This document shows positions 23,556 to 33,441 of a stretch of DNA of 40,454 nucleotides, piece by piece. Every line of letters starts with the position of its first letter. Within the stretch, counting starts at the first letter, position 1. The DNA comes from Fidelibacterota bacterium (GTDB taxonomy: Bacteria; Fidelibacterota; UBA8477; JABMPR01), in contig JAERTJ010000149.1 of the NCBI GenBank assembly GCA_016844945.1, positions 1 through 40,454 on the forward strand. The letters are read 5' to 3'. Made by a program: the position numbers and the translations under genes. Under the pieces are notes generated by a model, which saw nothing but the letters and a program-made list of their open reading frames with translations, made no database searches and was not told where the DNA came from.

Positions 23556-25880
23556 ATGAGAAACGAGACATCACAGAGGCAAGTAGCACCGGATATTTAC
23601 CCCAAATGGGAAAAAATCAAGGACATGACTGATCAACTGATCGACATCACGCTCAATTTGAGACAAAGTGGTCATCCGGGAGGTTCGCGTTCAAAAGTGC
23701 ACATGATGGTGTCTCTCTTTCTGGGGGGAGGCATGCGATGGGACATCAGGAACCCTCAGAAACGCTATGGTGACAAGTTCATACTTTCAGCCGGTCATAC
23801 TGTTCCTGGCGTATACGCCCTGCTAGCTGTTTTGAATGAATCTCTGCGTCGGAAATATGCTGAAACTGGCGAAGAACGATACAAGCTGCCTGCTGAAGAT
23901 CGGGTGCTTACCTGGGAAGATCTGTTGACACTGAGAAACAAGGGTGGACTCCCCGGTCATGCAGAAATGGCTGGTAAAACCAACATATTTAAGGCAAACA
24001 CAGGACCTTCAGGTCACGGAATGCCAGTTGCTGTGGGTGAAGCTATGGCACTTAAATATGCAGGTGCCGAAGATGTGCGTGTCTTTTCTGTTGAAGGTGA
24101 AGGGGGTCTCACACCAGGTGTCACCCATGAATCTTTAAATTCAGCTTATGGCTTAGGTCTGGGGAATCTTCACTTTCTGGTGGACTGGAATGATTATGGG
24201 ATTGATAATCGTCCCTTTTCCTCTGTGGTTTATGGAACCCCTGAAGATTGGTTTGCCCCTCATGGATGGAGAGTGTTTGGAACCGATGGCGGTAGCGAGT
24301 GGGAAACAGTCAATGGAACCATGCTGGAAATGGCATTCGATGAAAATTCAGAAGGTGCACCTGCTGTTGCGTGGTTCAAAACGCGTAAAGGTCGCGGCTA
24401 TGGTGTCTACGACAATAAGTCCCATGGTGCAGCTCACAAATTTAATAGTGAGATCTACTGGCAGACGAAGAAAGAATTTACTGATAAGTACGGTATTGAG
24501 TTTGATGGTTTTGGGGAACCAGGTCCTGATACAAAAGCTGAGCGTATTGCACAGACAAAAATCAATATGGAAAAAGTGTTTCAGGTTTTTGAACAGGATC
24601 CGGAACTGCTTGATTATCTGGCAGATCGCCTGGTGGAATTGGGTGATGGCGTACCGGAAGATTGTGAAAGAGTGTGGATCGATACCTCAAAGAACCCACT
24701 TAATGACCCTGTCTTGACTGACATCGAAAATCTGCCCAAAGAACTTTTTGTCAAGCCAGGTGAAATCGCGCCTAATCGTGGTGGTTTCTCAAAATATGCT
24801 GCATGGCTCAATGGGTATGTCAGTAAAAACTATGGACGTCCCCTGGTTTTGGCCTCTTCTGCTGACCTGGCAGACTCCACCAATATTTCTGGATTTGGGA
24901 AAGATTTTGGAGATATCCCAGGATATGGTTTTTATGACCGGAAAGACAATACAAAGGGCTGCTTGCTGCCTCAGGGAATCACCGAGTTTGCAAATGCGGG
25001 TATCTGTACCGGTATTGCGGCCACAAATTTTTCCAAAGACCCAGAGTCTGAATTTAACGGATTCTTCTCTGCCTGTTCCACCTATGGCTCATTTTCATAC
25101 CTGAAATATGGTGCTTTTAGAATATTCAGCCAGATGGTACAGGATGCAGAAGTAAAACTGGGTAAAGTCATCTGGGTAGCCGGTCATTCAGGCCCCGAGA
25201 CAGCTGAGGATTCCAGAACTCATTTTGGTATTTATGCACCTGCCGTCACACAACTGTTCCCTCAAGGGAAAGTAATCAATCTATATCCGTGGGAGCACAA
25301 CGAGGTAGCCCCCATGTTAACTGCAGCCCTGGGCACTGAGGCTCCTCTCATCGCCTTGCATTTGACTCGTCCAGGTGTAGAAATTCCAGATCGCAAGAAA
25401 TTGGGTATGGCCTCTCATATGGAAGCTGCCAAGGGAGCTTATCTCATTCGTGACTATAAGTCGGATCGTCCTAAAATGGGTACCATCTTTGTTCAGGGAA
25501 CAGTGACGACAGCCAATGTGGTCAAACTCCTACCAGAACTTGATAAACGTGGACTAAACGTGAAATTAGTCGCTGCAGCCAGTCCGCAATTATTTGCTCT
25601 TCAACCTGAAAGCTATCAGAAATCTATTGTTAGTGATCAGGATTGGCTGAACTCCACCTTTATCACCAACGCATCTGCTGTTGCTATGCAAGATTGGACA
25701 GGAAATCGTCTATCCATTGAATACGCAATGACCGCTGATTGGGATGACAACTGGCGCTCAGGTGGATCGGTAGATGAAGTGATGGAAGAAGCCCATCTCT
25801 CTGGTCGTTGGTTGTTGGAAGGCATTGAACGCTTTGCCAATGATATTGAAACACGGATGAAGCGTCTGGGAATGATTTAA
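23556..25880 (+). CDS. Transketolase-like TPP enzyme, atypical
   Basis: This 774-residue enzyme has the three transketolase domains but is about 100 residues longer than the standard enzyme. Recognisable sites are SGHPGGSRSK near the N-terminus, KANTGPSGHGMPVAVGEAMA, the TPP/Mg motif GEG (181-183) through Asn 212, the catalytic Glu 477 in GITEFANAG, and the GHSGPETAEDSRTH segment that matches transketolase's ...GEDGPTH. The Mg-binding Asp of the usual GDG is Glu here. The true substrate is uncertain: pentose-phosphate transketolase is likeliest, but the changes may mean a different ketol transfer. GAGGG precedes the ATG. It lies between an Rrf2 regulator and an aminotransferase. Confidence 0.86.
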   Translation: MRNETSQRQVAPDIYPKWEKIKDMTDQLIDITLNLRQSGHPGGSRSKVHMMVSLFLGGGMRWDIRNPQKRYGDKFILSAGHTVPGVYALLAVLNESLRRKYAETGEERYKLPAEDRVLTWEDLLTLRNKGGLPGHAEMAGKTNIFKANTGPSGHGMPVAVGEAMALKYAGAEDVRVFSVEGEGGLTPGVTHESLNSAYGLGLGNLHFLVDWNDYGIDNRPFSSVVYGTPEDWFAPHGWRVFGTDGGSEWETVNGTMLEMAFDENSEGAPAVAWFKTRKGRGYGVYDNKSHGAAHKFNSEIYWQTKKEFTDKYGIEFDGFGEPGPDTKAERIAQTKINMEKVFQVFEQDPELLDYLADRLVELGDGVPEDCERVWIDTSKNPLNDPVLTDIENLPKELFVKPGEIAPNRGGFSKYAAWLNGYVSKNYGRPLVLASSADLADSTNISGFGKDFGDIPGYGFYDRKDNTKGCLLPQGITEFANAGICTGIAATNFSKDPESEFNGFFSACSTYGSFSYLKYGAFRIFSQMVQDAEVKLGKVIWVAGHSGPETAEDSRTHFGIYAPAVTQLFPQGKVINLYPWEHNEVAPMLTAALGTEAPLIALHLTRPGVEIPDRKKLGMASHMEAAKGAYLIRDYKSDRPKMGTIFVQGTVTTANVVKLLPELDKRGLNVKLVAAASPQLFALQPESYQKSIVSDQDWLNSTFITNASAVAMQDWTGNRLSIEYAMTADWDDNWRSGGSVDEVMEEAHLSGRWLLEGIERFANDIETRMKRLGMI

Positions 25881-25915
25881 TTACTCACCATTATCGTGAG
25901 ATTTAGGGGAATACA

Positions 25916-27109
25916 ATGAAAAAATTAGCAAGTCGTTACAATCGTTTAGGTACTGAAACTGCCTTTGCAGTTGGTGCCGATGCAGCAGCCTGGTCTGCCA
26001 AGGGTAATAAAGTCTACCCATTTCATCTGGGAGATATGAACATAACCACACCGGATTATATCATTGATGCAGCCTTTAAAGCAGCTCGAGATGGAAAAAC
26101 CGGGTATGCACCCGGTCCAGGAATTATGCCACTGCGTGAAGCCCTGGCTCAGGATATTGGCATGTCCCGTGGTCTGAATCTGACAGCAGAGAACATTTCA
26201 GTGCAACCAGGTGGAAAACCGGTAATCGGTAAATTTCTGGCAACATTACTAGAAGAGGGTGCCGAAGCATTATATCCCAATCCTGGATATCCAATTTATG
26301 AATCCCAAATTGAGTACCTCGGTGGAAAAGCATTACCCTACGGCTATGTGACCACTGACAAGGGATTTGCAATCAATAAAGAAGAAATCGAACGACAAAT
26401 CACACCCAAGACCAGCATCATCGTCTATAATAATTATCAGAATCCTATTGGTGCTGAGTCAACGGATGAGGAAATGCAGTGGGTTGCTGATCTTGCGATT
26501 AAGCATGATCTCTGGGTATTATCAGATGAAGCTTATTTTGAAGTCCGCTATAGTGGTTTAAGTAAAAGTATTGCCTCTCTGCCAGACATGGCTGAGAGAA
26601 CAGTGATTCTATATACATTCTCAAAGAAGTTTGCCATGACCGGCTGGCGCCTGGGTTGTGCAGCAGGACCAAAAGAAATCATCGAAGCCATTTCTAAATT
26701 CAACACCAATCAGGAATCCTGTTCAAATCATTTTGTTCAGATGGCTGGTATTGCTTGCTTGAATGGACCTGTTGAACCTCAAAATGCCATTCTTGATGAG
26801 TTAAAGCTTCGCCGTGATGCTCTTGTGGATGCTTTGCTGGCAATCGATGGGGTGAAGGTGTCAAAACCTGAAACTACATTTTACCTCTTTCCAGATGTCA
26901 CAGATATCTTCAAACGGAAGGGATATACAGATTCGACTAAATTCCGCCTTGATGCCCTGTATGAAACCGGTGTTTCTTTCTGTTCGCGTGAACACTTTGG
27001 AAGGCCGTTACCAGGTGAAGATAAAGTTTTCATTCGCTTTGCGTATAGCGGAATAAATGTGGATCAGATACAGGAAGGTCTGGCAGAGTTAAAATCTTTC
27101 TGGGAGTAG
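25916..27109 (+). CDS. PLP-dependent aminotransferase, class I/II
   Basis: This 397-residue aspartate-aminotransferase-fold enzyme has TGYAPGPGIMPLREALA early on, NPGYPIYESQIEYLGG, NNYQNPIGAEST, SDEAYFEVRY, and the PLP-lysine motif FSKKFAMTGWRLG (Lys 237). The substrate-carboxylate arginine is in VFIRFAYSG near the C-terminus. It transfers amino groups between an amino acid (probably aspartate or a similar one) and 2-oxoglutarate; the exact pair is not decided. AGGGGA lies upstream of the ATG, 35 bases after the transketolase-like gene, so the two are probably co-transcribed. A terminator follows. Confidence 0.93.
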   Translation: MKKLASRYNRLGTETAFAVGADAAAWSAKGNKVYPFHLGDMNITTPDYIIDAAFKAARDGKTGYAPGPGIMPLREALAQDIGMSRGLNLTAENISVQPGGKPVIGKFLATLLEEGAEALYPNPGYPIYESQIEYLGGKALPYGYVTTDKGFAINKEEIERQITPKTSIIVYNNYQNPIGAESTDEEMQWVADLAIKHDLWVLSDEAYFEVRYSGLSKSIASLPDMAERTVILYTFSKKFAMTGWRLGCAAGPKEIIEAISKFNTNQESCSNHFVQMAGIACLNGPVEPQNAILDELKLRRDALVDALLAIDGVKVSKPETTFYLFPDVTDIFKRKGYTDSTKFRLDALYETGVSFCSREHFGRPLPGEDKVFIRFAYSGINVDQIQEGLAELKSFWE

Positions 27110-27146
27110 ATGACAGAGGATTGTTAATTAAAATTAAGTATATGGG

Positions 27147-27183
27147 GATGACATCTCGTTCGAGATGTCATCTTGTTTTTTTA
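27147..27183 (+). terminator. Intrinsic terminator between aminotransferase and malic enzyme
   Basis: A perfect 12-bp stem (GATGACATCTCG with CGAGATGTCATC) closed by a 2-base loop is followed by TTGTTTTTTT. Its T tract ends just 8 bases before the malic-enzyme ATG, touching that gene's ribosome-binding site. Confidence 0.95.
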
Positions 27184-27191
27184 GGGACGAT

Positions 27192-29480
27192 ATGATTACA
27201 AAAAAAGATGCACTGAACTATCACAGTATGGGTACCCGTAAGGGGAAGATTGAAGTTACTGCCACCAAGCCATTTGTTACGCAACGTGATTTGAGTTTGG
27301 CTTATTCTCCCGGTGTTGCATATCCCTGCCTGGAAATTGCTGAAAATCCTGCAACAGCGAATGAATACACAGCACGGGGAAACCTGGTTGCTGTTATCTC
27401 AAATGGAACGGCAGTGCTGGGGCTGGGTAACATCGGTGCCCTGGCAGGGAAGCCAGTCATGGAGGGGAAAGGTGTCCTATTCAAACGATTCGCTGACATC
27501 GATGTATTCGATCTTGAGGTCGATACGGAAGATCCGGATAAGTTTATTGATGCAGTTAAGCTCCTGGAGCCAACCTTTGGTGGGATCAATCTTGAAGATA
27601 TAAAATCACCAGAATGTTTCTATATCGAGAAGAAGTTAAAGGCAGAGATGAATATTCCTGTCTTTCACGATGATCAACATGGCACAGCCATCATATCTGC
27701 AGCAGCCCTGCTTAATGCAGTCGAGGTTGCTGAGAAGGAAATGAGCGAGATAAAAATTGTCGTGTCAGGTGCAGGCGCTTCGGCTTTATCCTGTAGCGAG
27801 CATTACATCTCCATGGGGGCGAAGCGGGAAAACTTAATTATGTGTGATTCCCGCGGTGTTATTTTTAAAGGTCGTACCGATGGGATGAATGAGTATAAAC
27901 TACCTTTCGCCAATGATACAAAACATCGTACCCTGCAGGAAGCTCTGGATGGTGCAGATGTATTTATCGGTCTCTCAAAGAAGGATATTATTACTGGAGA
28001 TGACCTGAAGACCATGGCGCCTAATCCAATTATTTTTGCCATGGCGAATCCTGATCCAGAAATTACCTATCCAGATGCTATGGCTGCTCGTCCTGATGCC
28101 ATTATGGGTACGGGTCGATCAGACTATCCCAACCAGGTCAACAATGTGCTCGGGTTTCCTTTCATCTTTAGAGGCGCTCTGGATGTTCAGGCCACTGAAA
28201 TCAATGAGGAAATGAAAGTCGCCGCTACCCTTGCCCTGGCTGCCCTGGCGAAAGAGGACACGCCAGATGAAGTGATTCAAGTCTATGGATTGGACCACCT
28301 TGAATTCGGGCGCGACTATCTGATTCCCAAACCTTTTGACCCCCGGGTCCTGATGTGGGAATCTGTGGCAGTTGCTGAAGCAGCCATGAAGACCGGAGTC
28401 GCCCAGAAAACCATTGACCTGGATAAATATCGTGAAGAGCTGGAAGCGCGTCTAGGCAAGGGTCGTGAATTTATGCGCAGTCTTTACAATCGAGCCAAAG
28501 CAGCGCCGAAACGCGTGATTTATCCTGAAGGTGAAAACCCCAGAATAATTAGAGCGAGCTATTTGATTCGACAGGAGGGAATTGCCCATCCTATACTGGT
28601 GGGCCGTAAGTCAAAGATTAAAAAAACAGCCAAGGAACTCAATATTTCTCTCAAAGGTGTAGAAATCGTTGATCCCATGAAGTGTGATCGCAAGGATGAA
28701 TTCATCGAAGCATTCTACAAAATGAGACAGCGCAAAGGTGTGACCCTCAGCGGTGCCAGGCGTTTTATGGAACGCCGGTATTCATTTGCAGCAATGATGC
28801 TCCATATGGGTGAAGCAGATGCCATGATTTCTGGGATTACCCAACAGTATCCAGATGCACTACGGCCGGTGCTCCAGATCATTAAGCCCCGAGAGGGTAT
28901 GCAGCATGTTGCCGGGCTGTTCTTGCTCATTTTTAAGGATGGTATGAAGATATTTGCTGATGTGTCCGTTAACATCGATCCCTCTGCCGAAGTATTATCT
29001 GAGATAGCACTCATGGCTGCAGAACAAGCCAAGCGCTGGCGGATGACTCCCAGAGTTGCCATGTTGAGCTTCTCAAATTATGGTTCATCCCAGCATGCTT
29101 ATGCAAAAAAGGTGAGTGAAGCGGTGAAAATCGTCAGAGAAAAAAATCCAGATCTCATGGTGGATGGTGAGATGAACGCGGATCTGGCAATTATGCCAAA
29201 GATTCAACAAGAGCATTATCCATTCAGTCAACTCCAGGGGTCAGCCAATGTCCTTATATTTCCAGATCTGCAATCCAGTAATATCAGTTACAAGTTGGTG
29301 CATCGCCTGGGGAATGCGGAGGCAATAGGACCCATCCTCGTCGGAATGGAAAAGCCGGTCCACATCTTACAGGTTGGATCAACCAGTGTTCAGGATGTGA
29401 CCAACATGACAGCCATCGCAGTGGTCGATGCTCAGGAACAGGGTTTGAGCTCAACGAGAACACCTATAGATGTGGCTTAA
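27192..29480 (+). CDS. maeB: NADP-dependent malic enzyme with phosphotransacetylase-like domain
   Basis: This 762-residue two-domain enzyme decarboxylates malate to pyruvate. The N-terminal malic domain shows [53 protein letters not shown] and the nucleotide-binding [12 protein letters not shown]. From about residue 430 a phosphotransacetylase-like domain follows ([45 protein letters not shown]), which is regulatory in MaeB relatives and not known to be catalytic there. The start is ATG 27192 with AGGGA upstream; a longer reading from 27165 would begin inside the terminator. Pyruvate made here could feed PFOR. Confidence 0.96.
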   Translation: MITKKDALNYHSMGTRKGKIEVTATKPFVTQRDLSLAYSPGVAYPCLEIAENPATANEYTARGNLVAVISNGTAVLGLGNIGALAGKPVMEGKGVLFKRFADIDVFDLEVDTEDPDKFIDAVKLLEPTFGGINLEDIKSPECFYIEKKLKAEMNIPVFHDDQHGTAIISAAALLNAVEVAEKEMSEIKIVVSGAGASALSCSEHYISMGAKRENLIMCDSRGVIFKGRTDGMNEYKLPFANDTKHRTLQEALDGADVFIGLSKKDIITGDDLKTMAPNPIIFAMANPDPEITYPDAMAARPDAIMGTGRSDYPNQVNNVLGFPFIFRGALDVQATEINEEMKVAATLALAALAKEDTPDEVIQVYGLDHLEFGRDYLIPKPFDPRVLMWESVAVAEAAMKTGVAQKTIDLDKYREELEARLGKGREFMRSLYNRAKAAPKRVIYPEGENPRIIRASYLIRQEGIAHPILVGRKSKIKKTAKELNISLKGVEIVDPMKCDRKDEFIEAFYKMRQRKGVTLSGARRFMERRYSFAAMMLHMGEADAMISGITQQYPDALRPVLQIIKPREGMQHVAGLFLLIFKDGMKIFADVSVNIDPSAEVLSEIALMAAEQAKRWRMTPRVAMLSFSNYGSSQHAYAKKVSEAVKIVREKNPDLMVDGEMNADLAIMPKIQQEHYPFSQLQGSANVLIFPDLQSSNISYKLVHRLGNAEAIGPILVGMEKPVHILQVGSTSVQDVTNMTAIAVVDAQEQGLSSTRTPIDVA

Positions 29481-29658
29481 TTAATTTATTCACTAAATGC
29501 TTTAGTCAATAATTGTGGCATGGAGATTGCCTAGTTTGAGGCGGCAAGTGGACCGGAGGGTGAAGCACCTTTGTGAGAGGGTATTCGGTTCTTGAAGACA
29601 CTCAGGGTACCGTCTATATTGCGCACCGAATGTTGAAAGAAAGGGCACTTTAGAGATC
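29481..29658 (+). promoter_or_regulatory. Leader region of the complex I operon
   Basis: This 178-base gap has an AT-rich first 40 bases, likely promoter territory, and then a purine-rich, GC-richer part. It contains a small hairpin (29557-29571, AGGGTG with CACCTT) and a longer-range repeat ATTCGGT/ACCGAAT (29583-29589 and 29625-29631). I match no known riboswitch or tRNA. A processed or regulatory leader is possible. Confidence 0.4.
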
Positions 29659-30081
29659 ATGCAGGAACATTATGGAATAGCCTTAGCCTTTGGTGCTGTG
29701 GCCTTCCTTCTCATGTACGTCGGGTTCATCATTCAAAAGCTGATATCCCCGAAAAATAAAACAGATTTAAAAATGGATACCTATGAATGTGGTGAAGAGC
29801 CAGAAGGGGAGGGTTGGCTTCAATTCAACATCCGCTTCTATGTTATTGCTCTGATTTTCATCATTTTTGACGTGGAAGTTGTATTCCTATTCCCCTGGGC
29901 AGTTGTGTTCAAGGATATGGGATTTTTGACTTTCGTGGAAGTATTCGTCTTCATGACTGTTCTGATCGTTGGTCTGGCTTATGTCTGGGTCAAAGGGGAT
30001 CTGGAATGGGTTAAAATGAAATTAAAATATGGCACCGGTCGCTACTCTGCGTCCAAGCTACACGAAGCGGAGACCAAATAA
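29659..30081 (+). CDS. nuoA: Complex I subunit A
   Basis: This 140-residue membrane subunit of the respiratory quinone-reducing complex I has three predicted helices. The family loop with DTYECGEEPEGEGWLQFNIR between helices one and two contains the conserved cysteine near the quinone channel, and FYVIALIFIIFDVEVVFLFPW is the hallmark second helix. It opens the operon; nuoB starts immediately after its stop. Confidence 0.97.
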   Translation: MQEHYGIALAFGAVAFLLMYVGFIIQKLISPKNKTDLKMDTYECGEEPEGEGWLQFNIRFYVIALIFIIFDVEVVFLFPWAVVFKDMGFLTFVEVFVFMTVLIVGLAYVWVKGDLEWVKMKLKYGTGRYSASKLHEAETK

Positions 30082-30573
30082 ATGGGTGCGTTAAACCATA
30101 AATTTAATGAGAATATTCTCATCACATCGCTGGATAAATTAATGAACTGGTCCCGATCCGGATCTGAATGGTACTTTCAGTTTGGTCTGGCTTGTTGCGC
30201 CATTGAAATGATGTCTGCTGCGGCAGCCCGTCATGACCTGGAACGTTTTGGTGCAATGCCCCGTTCATCACCTCGTCAGGCAGACGTAATGATCGTCGCT
30301 GGAACTGTGACACTGAAAATGGCGACCCGTGTCAAACGTCTTTATGAGCAAATGGCTGAACCAAAATATGTCATTTCAATGGGGTCCTGTTCCAATTCAG
30401 GCGGCCCCTACTGGCAGCATGGATATCATGTGCTCAAAGGTGTTGATCAAATTATCCCTGTTGATGTTTACATCCCTGGATGTCCACCACGACCTGAAGC
30501 ATTGATTGAAGGTCTGATGCATCTCCAGAAGAAAATGCGTGAAGAGCCAATCCTGGCTAAGAAGGAAGACTGA
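30082..30573 (+). CDS. nuoB: Complex I subunit B (N2 cluster)
   Basis: This 163-residue hydrophilic subunit holds the terminal [4Fe-4S] cluster N2, which reduces quinone. All four ligands are present: Cys 38 and 39 in [10 protein letters not shown], Cys 103 in [12 protein letters not shown], and Cys 134 in [13 protein letters not shown]. Its ATG begins one base after the nuoA stop, and GCGGAGA in the end of nuoA can serve as ribosome-binding site. Confidence 0.98.
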   Translation: MGALNHKFNENILITSLDKLMNWSRSGSEWYFQFGLACCAIEMMSAAAARHDLERFGAMPRSSPRQADVMIVAGTVTLKMATRVKRLYEQMAEPKYVISMGSCSNSGGPYWQHGYHVLKGVDQIIPVDVYIPGCPPRPEALIEGLMHLQKKMREEPILAKKED

Positions 30574-30574
30574 A

Positions 30575-31063
30575 GTGACTGAGCAAGAAATTTACGCCGA
30601 TCTTTCAGGAAAATTCGGGGACAAAGTCCTTGAGTTTATGGAGGAAGGGACACAGAATCCCACTGTAGTTGTCAATCCACTAGGTCTGGTAAAAATCGTT
30701 GGCTATCTCAAGGATACTGAAACACTTCAATTTGATTCACTCATGAATCTTGCAGGTCATGATCCAGGTGCCGAGTTAGAGTTAAGTGTGATATACCATC
30801 TCTATTCAACTACTTTGCAACATTATATCACTCTCAAAACATTTGTGCCCAGAGAAGAATCAGTTGTCGATAGTGTCGCCAATATATATGGTACTGCAGA
30901 CTGGCATGAGCGTGAAACCTTTGATCTGTATGGAATAAAATTTGAAGGACACCCTGACTTAAAACGCATTCTCATGGAGGATGACTGGGAAGGCTATCCC
31001 TTACGGAAAGATTATGTAGCAGCGGAGTTTTATCGCGGTATGCGCATTGAGAAGGTGAAATAA
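30575..31063 (+). CDS. nuoC: Complex I subunit C
   Basis: This 162-residue subunit of the connecting arm carries the signature RETFDLYGIKFEGHPDLKRI and the following EGYPLRKDY. I place the start at GTG 30575, where AAGGA lies about 8 bases upstream and the N-terminus reads MTEQEIYADL; a longer reading from 30539 would overlap nuoB by 35 bases. It is not fused to nuoD, whose ATG overlaps its TAA (TAATG). Confidence 0.95.
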   Translation: MTEQEIYADLSGKFGDKVLEFMEEGTQNPTVVVNPLGLVKIVGYLKDTETLQFDSLMNLAGHDPGAELELSVIYHLYSTTLQHYITLKTFVPREESVVDSVANIYGTADWHERETFDLYGIKFEGHPDLKRILMEDDWEGYPLRKDYVAAEFYRGMRIEKVK

Positions 31064-32184
31064 TGGGTCGTCTGCACGCTGAAGAAATGGTTCTCAACAT
31101 GGGACCACAACATCCCAGTACACATGGGGTGTTGAGATTGAAATTACGGACTGATGGTGAGATCGTTTCTCATATTGAGCCAGTGATTGGTTATCTCCAT
31201 CGCTCCTTTGAGAAACACGCTGAAAATCTTGAATATCAAATGGTCACACCCTTTACCGGTCGCTGCGATTACTTGGCTGCCATGGGAAGTGAACATGGGT
31301 ATGCCATGGCTGTTGAAAAAATGATGGGTATTGAACTCCCTGAGCGAGTCGAGTATCTGCGTGTTATTTTTGCTGAACTCCAACGTATCGCCAGTCACCT
31401 GGTTGCCGTTGGAACCTTTGGTCTTGATGTAGGCGCTATTACACCCTTCATCTACTGTTTCCGTGAACGTGAACTGATTCTGGATCTATTTGAAATGGCT
31501 TCTGGGGCGCGCTTGCTTTATAACTATATCTGGATCGGGGGACTGGCGCATGATGTTCCACCAGGATTTGTTGAAAAAACGTATGAATTCCTGGATGCAT
31601 TTGATGAGCGAGTCGCCGAGTACAATCAGATTCTCACTGGAAACAAAATATTTATTGAACGCGCTGCGGATATTGGCGTGATGACACCTGAAGTGGCCAT
31701 CAACTATGGTGTCACAGGTCCCAGCCTAAGGGCATCAGGTGTGAATATCGATCTCCGCAAAACTGATCCGTATTCAATCTATGATCGTTTTGATTTCGAT
31801 GTACCATTGGGACAGGGTCTTCAAGGTACAATTGGTGATAGCTGGGATCGTTACTATGTGCGTGTTCTGGAAATGAGTGAAAGCGCTAAAATCATTCGAC
31901 AGGCACTGGATCAACTGCCTGTAGAAGGAGATGTAAAATCTGCTATCCCACGTCGTATCAAACCCCCGAAGGGTGAAATCTATTTCCGAAGCGAGAATCC
32001 TCGTGGCGAATTGGGGTACTATATCGTCAGTAATGGAAAGAATGTGCCATTACGCTTAAAAATGCGTTCACCGGCATTTTCTAACCTTAGTGTTATAAAT
32101 GAAATTGGTCAGGGCTGGATGATATCTGATGTCATTGCAATTCTCGGTAGCCTGGACATTGTACTAGGGGAGATTGATCGCTAA
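31063..32184 (+). CDS. nuoD: Complex I subunit D (49-kDa)
   Basis: This 373-residue subunit forms the quinone site with NuoB. The N-terminus contains NMGPQHPSTHGVLRL, including the His loop that contacts quinone. Further on come VIGYLHRSFEKHAE, the RCDYLAAMGSEHGYAMAVE stretch, and a C-terminal SDVIAILGSLDIVLGEIDR ending typical of NuoD. Length is at the short end for the family because the N-terminal extension is brief. Ribosome-binding sequence GAAGGTGA lies within nuoC. Confidence 0.97.
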   Translation: MGRLHAEEMVLNMGPQHPSTHGVLRLKLRTDGEIVSHIEPVIGYLHRSFEKHAENLEYQMVTPFTGRCDYLAAMGSEHGYAMAVEKMMGIELPERVEYLRVIFAELQRIASHLVAVGTFGLDVGAITPFIYCFRERELILDLFEMASGARLLYNYIWIGGLAHDVPPGFVEKTYEFLDAFDERVAEYNQILTGNKIFIERAADIGVMTPEVAINYGVTGPSLRASGVNIDLRKTDPYSIYDRFDFDVPLGQGLQGTIGDSWDRYYVRVLEMSESAKIIRQALDQLPVEGDVKSAIPRRIKPPKGEIYFRSENPRGELGYYIVSNGKNVPLRLKMRSPAFSNLSVINEIGQGWMISDVIAILGSLDIVLGEIDR

Positions 32185-33432
32185 ATGATACAATTACTAA
32201 CAAATTGGATATTGTCGTTTGACATCTTGTCAGGCATGGGGCAATCAGTGGCGTGGGGTCTGTCTCTCTTTATAATCGCAGCACTTATTTTCGTTTTTGT
32301 AGCTGTGAACGCAATCGTTTTGGTCTATATCGAACGGAAAGTTTCAGCGTTTATGCAAGTCCGGCTGGGACCTATGCGTGTTGGGAAGTTTGGTTCACTC
32401 CAGACCATTGCTGATGCTTTGAAACTACTTCAAAAAGAGGATATCATTCCCCAGATGGCTGATAAAATCCTCTTCATTATGGGACCTTGGGTTATTCTGG
32501 TGGCATCTGTGGCAACTTTTGCGGCGATTCCCTTTTCAGATAGCCTGTTGGCAGCGAATATGAATATTGGACTATTCTATATCGTTTCCATCTCTTCTAT
32601 TGTGGTTCTTGGGATCGTCATGGCAGGTTGGGCATCAAATAACAAGTGGTCATTGTATGGCGCTATGCGTTCAGCAGCTCAAGTTATTTCATATGAGATC
32701 CCGGTTGGCATCACACTGATCGCTGTCGTTGCAGTAGTGGGCAGTTTAAATTTACAGACCATAATCCAGGCACAAGGAGGCACAGGAAATCTATTTTACT
32801 GGATTCCAATACCCTTGCCAAACTGGTTCATTTTTCATAGTCCCTTTCTCTTCATAGCTGCCTTCATTTATTTGGTTGGTGCTACTGCCGAAATCAATCG
32901 AACCCCTTTTGATATTCCAGAATCAGAATCAGAACTGGTGGCTGGATTCATGACAGAGTTTTCAGGATTACGCTGGGCGTTGTTCTTTTTGTCTGAATAT
33001 GCCAATGCAACCCTGGTTGCGTTTCTGGTAGCTATCGTTTTCCTCGGTGGCTGGCAAAGTCCGTTTGCTGATTTCGGTGGCGCTCAGATTGGGTTCACCA
33101 TCCTGACAATTCTAGCAGGAATGTGGACTGCCTTTGTAAAAGTGAAAGCTGGCAGATTATCCATATATCCGCTTGGGTTGAGTTTGATCCTGGCGATATC
33201 TGCCTGGTTGTTTCCTGGTTTTGCCCTCTGGTTGGCTTCTCCAGGCTTGTTCTGGATGTTGATGAAAGTTGCATCAATAATCTTTTTATTAATGTGGTTC
33301 CGCTGGACCTTTCCACGTCTACGTGTTGACCAACTCATGTATGTGAGTTGGAAAGTCATTCTCCCCATCTCCCTGGTAAATCTTATGGGTGTGGCAGTAT
33401 GGATGTGGTTAACCGGTGAAATCCAATTTTAG
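32185..33432 (+). CDS. nuoH: Complex I subunit H, with extra membrane segment
   Basis: This membrane subunit links the quinone chamber to the proton pumps. Family motifs include YIERKVSAFMQVRLGPMRVG, ADALKLLQKEDIIP, AAQVISYEIPVG and the key TAEINRTPFDIPESESELVAGF loop (shown in part: EINRTPFDIPESESELVAGF). At 415 residues it is about 80 longer than usual. Part of the surplus is an insertion between FLGGWQSP (about residue 288) and SPGLFWMLMKV (about 355), where two additional hydrophobic stretches occur. The C-terminal WFRWTFPRLRVDQLM is normal. It begins directly after the nuoD stop. Confidence 0.96.
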   Translation: MIQLLTNWILSFDILSGMGQSVAWGLSLFIIAALIFVFVAVNAIVLVYIERKVSAFMQVRLGPMRVGKFGSLQTIADALKLLQKEDIIPQMADKILFIMGPWVILVASVATFAAIPFSDSLLAANMNIGLFYIVSISSIVVLGIVMAGWASNNKWSLYGAMRSAAQVISYEIPVGITLIAVVAVVGSLNLQTIIQAQGGTGNLFYWIPIPLPNWFIFHSPFLFIAAFIYLVGATAEINRTPFDIPESESELVAGFMTEFSGLRWALFFLSEYANATLVAFLVAIVFLGGWQSPFADFGGAQIGFTILTILAGMWTAFVKVKAGRLSIYPLGLSLILAISAWLFPGFALWLASPGLFWMLMKVASIIFLLMWFRWTFPRLRVDQLMYVSWKVILPISLVNLMGVAVWMWLTGEIQF

Positions 33433-33441
33433 GATAGATAG

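Noticed and set aside
27165..27191. Malic enzyme starting at ATG 27165
   Set aside because: That codon is in the right arm of a perfect terminator hairpin; ATG 27192 with AGGGA gives the family's normal N-terminus.
29519..29640. Possible tRNA or known riboswitch in the nuo leader
   Set aside because: No cloverleaf, no T-arm GGTTCGA motif and no match to riboswitch consensus patterns I know; left as an unexplained leader.
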